Part shown: positions 1-4,196 of the stretch, in pieces | Position numbering within the stretch: position 1 is the first letter of the stretch | How the letters are laid out: each line of letters begins with the position of its first letter | Source: Gemmatimonadota bacterium | GTDB taxonomy: Bacteria; Gemmatimonadota; Gemmatimonadetes; Palauibacterales; Palauibacteraceae | Direction: 5' to 3' | Length of the DNA stretch: 5,176 nt | Assembly: GCA_023554435.1 (NCBI GenBank) | Contig: JAMJQV010000239.1 | Coordinates: 1 to 5,176, forward strand | Program-made: the position numbers and the translations under genes | Notes under the pieces: generated by a model | What the model was told of the DNA's origin: nothing | What the model saw: the letters and a program-made list of their open reading frames with translations, nothing else | Databases searched by the model: none

Positions 1-13
1 GCTCGTCTTTCAT
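1..13 (-). CDS. Possible start of a further minus-strand gene, cut by the window edge
   Basis: Read on the minus strand, an ATG at 13-11 opens a frame beginning M-K-D-E that runs off the left edge. It lies 14 bases beyond the stop codon of the aminotransferase gene, a spacing that suits the next cistron of the same operon. No strong Shine-Dalgarno sequence is visible in the gap, only a weak purine patch around the GCGG at its upstream end. Four codons are too few to identify a product, so this is a positional guess. Confidence 0.25.
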
Positions 14-27
14 CGTCGTGGAACCGC

Positions 28-1215
28 TCAGTCGACTTCCAGCGCCCCGGCTGCGGCCGCGAGTCCCGCAGCAGCGTCCAGCTCCACCCCCTGCCGCGAG
101 AGTCCGTCCGCCAGGGCGGGAAGTAGATTCAGCACGTTCCGCGGCTGAGCGGAGTGTCCCATGCACCCGATGCGGATGATCTTCCCGGCGAGATCTCCCA
201 GACCACCCGCGATCTCGACCCCGTGGGTCAGGAGGATGTGTCGGCACAGGGCCTTCGCATCCACGCCTTCGGGAATCCGAACCGCGTTCAGGCTGGGCAG
301 CCAGAACTCGTCTTTCGGGTTCATCCGCAGGCCCATCGCCTCGACCCCCGCCTTCAAGGCTCCAGCGATATGGAGATGCCGGGCCCAGCGCTCCTCGATG
401 CCCTCCTCGGCCACCAGTCGCAGCGCTTCGCGAAGCCCGTAGATGGCGGTGATCGGCGCCGTGTGATGATACGAGCGATCATCACCCCAGTAGCTCTCGA
501 GCAGGCCGACGTCCAGGTACCAGCTTCGCACCAGTTTACCGCGGTTCCGGACCTTGTCGAAGGCTCGATCGTTGAGCGTGAGCGGACTGGCACCCGGCGG
601 GCACGAAAGGCACTTCTGGCCACCCGAATACGCGACGTCGATGTCCCACTCGTCCACCCGAAGTTCGACGCCCCCCAACGACGTCACCGTGTCGGCGATC
701 ACGAACGCACCGTGCTCATGTGCGATCGCCGTGAGCTCGGACACGTGCGGCTGCAGGGCTCCGGTGCTGGTCTCGGCATGCACGAACCCGAACACACTCG
801 GGCGGTGCTCTTCGAACGCGGCTCGCACGTCGTCCGGGTCCAAGGGCTCTCCCCACGGAGCGTGCACGTGCACGACCTGGCCACCGGCCCGGCGCGCCAT
901 GCTGTCCATGCGGGCGCCGAAGTAGCCGTTGGTCGGCACGAGGACCACGTCACCGGGCTCGATCATGTTGGCGAAGGCCGCTTCCATGGCGGCCGACCCT
1001 GTTCCACTGACCGGAATCGTCCACCGATTGTCCGTGCGGAACGCGTATCGAAGGAGTGCCTGCACTTCCTGCATGATCTCGATGAACGCCGGGTCCAGGT
1101 GGCCCACGAGAGGCGTGCTCATCGCTCGCAGCACCCTGGGGTGCACGTCACTGGGTCCCGGTCCCATGAGGATGCGGTCCGGCGGATTCAGGTCTCCGAC
1201 AATTGGTCTTTGCAT
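28..1215 (-). CDS. Class V PLP-dependent aminotransferase, serine-glyoxylate / alanine-glyoxylate type
   Basis: This 395-residue protein is full length for the alanine-glyoxylate / serine-glyoxylate aminotransferase family (class V, fold type I), soluble cytosolic PLP enzymes that move the amino group of serine or alanine to glyoxylate, giving glycine. The N-terminal GPGPSDVHPRVL segment (residues 18-29) with AMSTPLVGHLDP (31-42) is the family signature. SGTGSAAMEA (70-79) is the cofactor phosphate-binding loop. D175 in IADTVTS should contact the pyridine nitrogen. K201 in YSGGQKCLSCPPG is the predicted Schiff-base lysine. R348 in KIIRIGCMGH is the likely substrate carboxylate arginine, and HHTAPITAIYGLREAL (250-265) is also typical. 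One small oddity is G199, where relatives usually have serine (SGSQK). An AAGGAG at 1236-1231 lies in the end of the upstream gene, 15 bases from the ATG, which is long for a ribosome binding site. The gene sits 10 bases after the heme-protein gene, so co-transcription is likely. Family assignment is firm, but amino donor preference (serine, alanine or aspartate) cannot be read from sequence. Confidence 0.95.
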   Translation of the reverse strand: MQRPIVGDLNPPDRILMGPGPSDVHPRVLRAMSTPLVGHLDPAFIEIMQEVQALLRYAFRTDNRWTIPVSGTGSAAMEAAFANMIEPGDVVLVPTNGYFGARMDSMARRAGGQVVHVHAPWGEPLDPDDVRAAFEEHRPSVFGFVHAETSTGALQPHVSELTAIAHEHGAFVIADTVTSLGGVELRVDEWDIDVAYSGGQKCLSCPPGASPLTLNDRAFDKVRNRGKLVRSWYLDVGLLESYWGDDRSYHHTAPITAIYGLREALRLVAEEGIEERWARHLHIAGALKAGVEAMGLRMNPKDEFWLPSLNAVRIPEGVDAKALCRHILLTHGVEIAGGLGDLAGKIIRIGCMGHSAQPRNVLNLLPALADGLSRQGVELDAAAGLAAAAGALEVD

Positions 1216-1225
1216 ACCTGGATTC

Positions 1226-1837
1226 TCAGTCTCCTTGAGAGTCGACCCTGTCTACTGGTACGGACACCCGCACCACTCCCCGGAAATCGCCCGGTGCGTA
1301 ACCCGTCGCCAGGTCCTCCGGGTAGCGTTCGTCCAGTATCGCCTGCACAGCGGGATCAATCTCTCCCGGCGAGCCGTGGCAATTGAGGCATGGCTGAGCG
1401 ATGGTCAGGGGCCGGTAGAACCTGTACTCGTCCCGTCCTGCCTTCTGTACCCATGGGCCAGGCAAGACACCGGTCTCGGCCAGGGCCGACTCGTAGTAGC
1501 GGAGCGCTTCGGTTTCGTCTTCATCGGGAGCGTTGGCCGGGTTCCGGTACTTCATGCTGGTCCGCTTCATGTCGAGGCCCTGCTCCTGAGTTACCCCTGC
1601 TGTCAGTTCGAGGGCGCTGGTTGAGCAGAAGTCCACCGCGCTTACGGCGCCACCTTCCTGCATCGCCGTGGTGAGCTGCGTGACCAGCACGCCCATGAGG
1701 GCCTGGGATGCAGAGCTGCCCAGCTCGAACACCGCGGCCTCGACCTCCGGACTCAGGTCCTCGTCTTCAGCGCCACCGCACGTTGCGGTGGACAGGCCCA
1801 GGAAAAGCACGAGTAGTCCCCTGACAAACCGATCCAT
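1226..1837 (-). CDS. Secreted Tll0287-like (DUF3365) protein with one c-type heme motif
   Basis: The predicted 203-residue protein starts with a signal sequence: M-D-R-F-V-R, a hydrophobic run (GLLVLFLGLS), then ATCGG with C20. C20 could be a lipidation site, but the residues before it (T-A-T) do not match a canonical lipobox, so either a lipoprotein or a periplasmic protein is possible. The mature part matches the DUF3365/Tll0287-like family: a helical start, AVDFCS with C71, then MKYRNPANAPDEDE (about 95-108), which is the family's RNPxNxPxxxE signature, a CLNCHG heme-c attachment site (C150, C153, H154), and a closing GDFRGVVRVSVP strand (183-194). Family members are single-heme proteins, some fused to sensor kinases or chemoreceptors, and are thought to sense redox state or small ligands. 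Here it stands alone without a transmitter domain. The ATG at 1837 is chosen over an upstream in-frame ATG at 1909 because it has a strong ribosome binding site and begins the signal peptide. It is the first gene of a unit with the aminotransferase. Confidence 0.88.
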   Translation of the reverse strand: MDRFVRGLLVLFLGLSTATCGGAEDEDLSPEVEAAVFELGSSASQALMGVLVTQLTTAMQEGGAVSAVDFCSTSALELTAGVTQEQGLDMKRTSMKYRNPANAPDEDETEALRYYESALAETGVLPGPWVQKAGRDEYRFYRPLTIAQPCLNCHGSPGEIDPAVQAILDERYPEDLATGYAPGDFRGVVRVSVPVDRVDSQGD

Positions 1838-1844
1838 GCACGAG

Positions 1845-1852
1845 CCTCCCTC
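1845..1852 (-). promoter_or_regulatory. Shine-Dalgarno site that fixes the start of the heme-protein gene
   Basis: The minus strand reads GAGGGAGG here, 7 bases before the ATG at 1837-1835. This near-ideal ribosome binding site selects the internal methionine over the in-frame ATG at 1909. The protein then begins directly with a charged residue pair and a hydrophobic signal core. Confidence 0.8.
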
Positions 1853-2119
1853 TGAAAGCGTACCGAAAACTCCCTGAAGATCTTGCACCCTGCGGAAAAG
1901 TGCCACCATGCCCGGAGCCTGCCCGGAAACCGTCGTCTTCGGGTATTGTTCGGCTGCGCGCGCGTCGCCTGATCTCGCTGGACGCCGTAAGTATCTCTAC
2001 AGCAACATGATATGAGTCGCAATGTCGCCGCCTTTGATCCATGAGCCACGTCGTTCAACCCCAGGACAGGGCCGATTCGCAGGCGGTCCGTGAATTGCAC
2101 TTTCACCCCGCGAATGAGT

Positions 2120-2136
2120 GGGTGCGTGAGGCACCC
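2120..2136 (+). repeat. Short inverted repeat (hairpin) ahead of the fimT-like gene
   Basis: GGGTGC at 2120-2125 and GCACCC at 2131-2136 are perfect reverse complements around the 5-base loop GTGAG; a further U-G pair (2119/2137) is possible. It ends 30 bases before the ATG at 2167. It could be a leader hairpin or a regulator half-site pair. With a 6-base stem in GC-rich DNA, chance is a real alternative. Confidence 0.35.
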
Positions 2137-2166
2137 GACGCAACTCAACAGATATGAACGGATCTC

Positions 2167-2631
2167 ATGGCCCGTCTTCGCAGAGGCAATCAGAGAGGCT
2201 TCACGCTCGTCGAGCTGCTGATCGGCATCACGATCATGAGCGTCGTGGGGCTGATGGCAAATACGTCGTTCCGGAACTTCAGGCAGCGTACGATCCTGAA
2301 CCGGGCTGCCCAGGTCGTGGCGGCCGACGCCGCGCTGACACGGACCTACGCGATTCGCGAGCGTACCAACATCTCACTCGTCGCCGACGAGAGCACCCAG
2401 AGTTACCAGATACGCGACGCAGCAGGGACGGTACTGAAGACGCGCTGGTTTGATGGCGACTCTGATCTCCGGCTTGATTCGCTGAACATCGTCAACACCG
2501 GCGACTCCCTGACTTTCAACGCGCGCGGAATGCTCGTATCGGCCTTTGCCGTAATCGATATCGGGACCGATGCGGGTTCCAAGCGGGTGATCGTAAACGG
2601 ACTCGGGCGTCACCGGGTCGTCACCAATTGA
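2167..2631 (+). CDS. fimT: GspH/FimT-like minor pilin (type IV pilus)
   Basis: This 154-residue prepilin-like protein has a short basic leader (MARLRRGNQRG) and the prepilin peptidase site G11|F12, followed by TLVE with the conserved glutamate at mature position 5 (E16). The hydrophobic helix of about 20 residues would anchor it in the inner membrane before assembly. After it, AAQVVAADAALTRTYAIRER (47-66) matches the helix tail of GspH/FimT proteins, and LTFNARGML (115-123) resembles their beta-domain core. The C-terminus contains GRHR (147-150), a GRxR motif like that tied to DNA binding in FimT of naturally transformable bacteria. FimT/GspH-type minor pilins help start pilus (or type II secretion pseudopilus) assembly; neighbouring PilV- and PilW-like genes favour the pilus. 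An in-frame stop at 2155-2157 rules out a longer protein. No good Shine-Dalgarno sequence precedes the ATG, so translation may be weak or start by another route. It is the first gene of a three-gene operon. The symbol denotes type only. Confidence 0.85.
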   Translation: MARLRRGNQRGFTLVELLIGITIMSVVGLMANTSFRNFRQRTILNRAAQVVAADAALTRTYAIRERTNISLVADESTQSYQIRDAAGTVLKTRWFDGDSDLRLDSLNIVNTGDSLTFNARGMLVSAFAVIDIGTDAGSKRVIVNGLGRHRVVTN

Positions 2632-2641
2632 GGCTCGAGCG

Positions 2642-3058
2642 ATGACCTCGTATAGGCAACTGAAAGCCACGCTGGACGACGAAAGCGGCTTCGGACTTGT
2701 CGAAACGTTGATCGCGCTGACGATCCTCGTGATCGGCCTGGTGGCGGTGAGCGGTTTGAGCCTTGCCTCTGCCAGCCAGGCACGGATCGCGAACTGGCGC
2801 AGCCAGCAGGCCTCGGTTGCCCAGATGGTGCTGGAGGACGTGCAGAGCGATGGCTGGAGTTCCGCGGTCAGTGCAGTCGATACCGTAACCGTGGCAGGTC
2901 ACGATTACCCGGTAAAAGTAGATGTTTCCAACTTCTCGAGCCGGGTGAGGCTGGTCACGATCGCCGTCGCCGGGGTCGGAGACGTCGATGCCGTCGTGTA
3001 CAGGACCCGTTTGTACAAGCCCCGGCCACTGCCGGACCCGCTTCCGGTCACTCCGTAG
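2642..3058 (+). CDS. pilV: PilV-like minor pilin
   Basis: This 138-residue protein has a 16-residue leader (MTSYRQLKATLDDESG), a prepilin peptidase site G16|F17 and the GLVE sequence placing E21 at mature position 5. It then has a long hydrophobic helix, TLIALTILVIGLVAVSGLSLAS (22-43). The pattern ETLIALTILVIGLVAVSGL followed by A/S-rich sequence and an N-W-R-S-Q-Q-A segment is characteristic of the PilV type of minor pilin, which joins PilW and PilX in the complex that primes pilus assembly at the inner membrane. The globular part is short (roughly residues 75-125, beta-rich) and ends in a proline-rich tail (KPRPLPDPLPVTP). It begins 10 bases after the fimT-like stop, and the GAGG overlapping that stop (2630-2633) is a plausible ribosome binding site, so translation may be coupled. 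The family call rests on the N-terminal half and on context; the C-terminal half is not distinctive. Confidence 0.8.
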   Translation: MTSYRQLKATLDDESGFGLVETLIALTILVIGLVAVSGLSLASASQARIANWRSQQASVAQMVLEDVQSDGWSSAVSAVDTVTVAGHDYPVKVDVSNFSSRVRLVTIAVAGVGDVDAVVYRTRLYKPRPLPDPLPVTP

Positions 3059-3069
3059 AGAGTAGAGAG
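3056..3069 (+). repeat. Tandem TAGAGAG pair at the pilV-pilW junction
   Basis: TAGAGAG occurs twice in a row (3056-3062, 3063-3069). The first copy supplies the TAG stop of the pilV-like gene, and the second leads into the purine-rich ribosome binding site of the pilW-like gene. It is probably a by-product of a small duplication of the translation signal and is too short to be a repeat family. Confidence 0.4.
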
Positions 3070-3078
3070 AAGCCGAGA

Positions 3079-3912
3079 ATGAATCGGATCAAGTCGAAGG
3101 ACGGGTTCACATTGGTCGAGGCACTGATCGGGTTGGTGATCAGTGGGCTCCTGGCTTCGGCCCTGCTCTCCATGATGCTCGGGCAGAGTCGGTTCTACGA
3201 GCGCACGGACGACCAGATCTGGGCCGAGCAGAGTAATCGGGCGACTTTCGATCTGGTGTCTTCCGAGTTGCGCATGGCTTCGGCCGAAGATCTTCTCGCT
3301 GCAGAGTCCGATTCCGTGGCCATTCGTTTCGACATCATGCGCGCGATCGTATGTGATTCGACCGCGGCCGACGCCGCGACCTTGATGGTCTACGATACCG
3401 TGGCGGCTTGGGGGCTCGACGGTGGATTCATCGGCACAGCCTACTCCGATCCGTACGACGAGGATTTCGAATACGCGGACGCGTTTTTGCCCAGCACCGT
3501 CGCCACGGGATCAGGGCCGAAGGCGGATTGCGTCGCCAACGGGTCCCCTACAAGTCCTCCGGACAATTCCTTTGCGGAGCTGTCGGGCTGGTCCGGTAAC
3601 TTCACGAACGGTGTGCCGGACAGAGGCGGAATGGTGCGCTTCTACAGCCGACTGGCCTACCACTTCTCGCCCTCCACGTTCTTCCAGTCCCGAACCGCGC
3701 TCTGGCGCGGGGCTCAGGAACTCGTAGGTCCGTTCGAGAACGGTGCCGCCTTCAGCTACGTCATGGATGACGGAAGCGTAGAGAACAGCGTGTCGAGCGC
3801 TGACTTCGACGAAGTCGTGGCGATCCGGGTGACCGCGACGGCCATCGGCGACGGCGCCAACCGCTATGACGTGGAGCGGGACCTGCAGTTCGACATTCCC
3901 TTCCGGAACTGA
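3079..3912 (+). CDS. pilW: PilW-like minor pilin
   Basis: This 277-residue protein has a 9-residue leader (MNRIKSKDG), a prepilin peptidase site G9|F10, TLVE with E14 at mature position 5, and a hydrophobic helix (ALIGLVISGLLASALLSMML). RATFDLVSSELRMA (54-67) matches the stretch after the helix in PilW-type proteins, and the C-terminus (DEVVAIRVTATA near 244-255 and final DIPFRN) resembles the closing strands of PilW, which commonly end in a v-x-L-R-N-like sequence. The middle is an extracytoplasmic domain with many Asp, Ser and Gly residues and two cysteines (C92, C151) that could form a disulfide. PilW-type proteins act with PilV and PilX as large minor pilins in the tip/priming complex. 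It starts 20 bases after the pilV-like stop, with a purine-rich GAGAGAAG (3065-3072) as probable ribosome binding site. It is the last gene of the plus-strand operon. Confidence 0.83.
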   Translation: MNRIKSKDGFTLVEALIGLVISGLLASALLSMMLGQSRFYERTDDQIWAEQSNRATFDLVSSELRMASAEDLLAAESDSVAIRFDIMRAIVCDSTAADAATLMVYDTVAAWGLDGGFIGTAYSDPYDEDFEYADAFLPSTVATGSGPKADCVANGSPTSPPDNSFAELSGWSGNFTNGVPDRGGMVRFYSRLAYHFSPSTFFQSRTALWRGAQELVGPFENGAAFSYVMDDGSVENSVSSADFDEVVAIRVTATAIGDGANRYDVERDLQFDIPFRN

Positions 3913-4039
3913 GACTCACGCGGGAAACAGGCCGGGGCCCTTCACCCCACTCGCACCCGACTTCACCCAATTCGGTCAGGCCAACCCACCGGAGCGGGTG
4001 CCCCGACGGCAGTCACCAATCCCCGCCCGGGTCCCGCTC

Positions 4040-4081
4040 AGTCCTCACGGCCGTCAGAGTCCATGCGACACCGTGAGGATT
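4040..4081 (+). repeat. Inverted repeat downstream of the pilW-like gene
   Basis: TCCTCACGG at 4042-4050 and CCGTGAGGA at 4071-4079 are perfect 9-base reverse complements around a 20-base loop. In plus-strand RNA the stem extends by G4041-U4080 and A4040-U4081 to 11 pairs. It lies about 127 bases after the pilW-like stop and has no T-run after it, so it is not a canonical intrinsic terminator. It could instead protect the 3' end of the operon mRNA or act as a protein-binding site. Confidence 0.4.
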
Positions 4082-4127
4082 CCATGCGCCGCAGGCACAC
4101 GCAGGGGACGACAGTTCGGCGATGAGA

Positions 4128-4165
4128 AATGGCGACGCACGGTACGATCACCGCGCGCCGCCACT
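4128..4165 (-). terminator. Probable transcription terminator hairpin of the pilX-like gene
   Basis: In minus-strand RNA, 4165-4150 pairs with 4143-4128 in an uninterrupted 16-pair stem (13 Watson-Crick plus 3 G-U pairs) closed by a 6-base loop (GATCGT). The three G-U pairs (4164/4129, 4158/4135, 4154/4139) are A-C mismatches when read from the plus strand, so the structure is intact only in minus-strand transcripts. It begins 31 bases after the TAG stop of the pilX-like gene. The stem end and following bases read ATTTCTC, a poor U-tract, which lowers confidence that it works as a classical intrinsic terminator. Confidence 0.6.
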
Positions 4166-4196
4166 GGGGCATAGGCTCAGGGAGTAGCGTCCGGTC

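Larger units (their letters stand above)
1838..2166. other. Divergent intergenic region between the heme-protein unit and the minor pilin operon
   Basis: These 329 bases separate two outward-facing units, so the promoters of both should lie here. I see no convincing sigma-70 pair on either strand. A TTGCAC at 2095-2100 on the plus strand resembles a -35 box, but no -10 match follows at normal spacing. What can be seen is the ribosome binding site at 1845-1852 and a short perfect hairpin at 2120-2136. Frames that stay open across the region on the minus strand overlap the heme-protein gene out of frame and look like chance. No RNA gene or mobile element is apparent. Confidence 0.6.
3913..4196. 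other. Convergent intergenic region between pilW-like and pilX-like genes
   Basis: These 284 bases lie between two genes read towards each other, so both transcripts should end here. It contains a long hairpin best formed in minus-strand RNA (4128-4165), a second inverted repeat (4040-4081) and a small direct repeat (TCCATGCG at 4060-4067 and 4081-4088). A frame is open on the plus strand across most of it, but it begins inside the pilW-like gene in another frame and its protein is Pro/Arg-rich low-complexity sequence without a recognisable domain. I therefore treat the stretch as non-coding. Confidence 0.65.

Noticed and set aside
154..1386. A 410-codon open frame on the plus strand opposite the aminotransferase
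   Set aside because: It is the antisense shadow of a gene with a clear family match. Its protein is Arg/His/Pro-rich with no domain, as expected from the complement of a GC-rich coding sequence.
929..1624. A 231-codon plus-strand open frame across the aminotransferase/heme-protein junction
   Set aside because: It overlaps two well-supported minus-strand genes and has no recognisable motif or good ribosome binding site.
1891..1906. A sigma-54-like promoter on the minus strand (TGGCAC followed by CGCA)
   Set aside because: The GG and GC elements are 9 bases apart instead of the required 10, and the -12 half is poor (CGCA, not TTGC). Sigma-54 promoters do not tolerate this spacing error.
1838..1909. 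A 24-residue N-terminal extension of the heme protein from the ATG at 1909
   Set aside because: The GAGGGAGG site 7 bases before the ATG at 1837 and the signal peptide beginning there make the shorter form far more likely.
1753..2148. A 131-codon minus-strand frame starting in the divergent intergenic region
   Set aside because: It runs out of frame into the heme-protein gene, past that gene's strong ribosome binding site, and its protein shows no signal, domain or consistent composition.
2167..3912. Type II secretion pseudopilin operon (gspH-gspI-gspJ) as an alternative reading of the three pilin genes
   Set aside because: The GspH/I/J order is similar and could not be excluded by the first gene alone, but the PilW-like C-terminus of the third protein and the PilX-like gene alongside fit type IV pilus minor pilins better.
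3866..4174. A 102-codon plus-strand open frame through the convergent intergenic region
   Set aside because: It starts inside the pilW-like gene in a different frame, is Pro/Arg-rich, and crosses both inverted repeats; no ribosome binding site or domain supports it.
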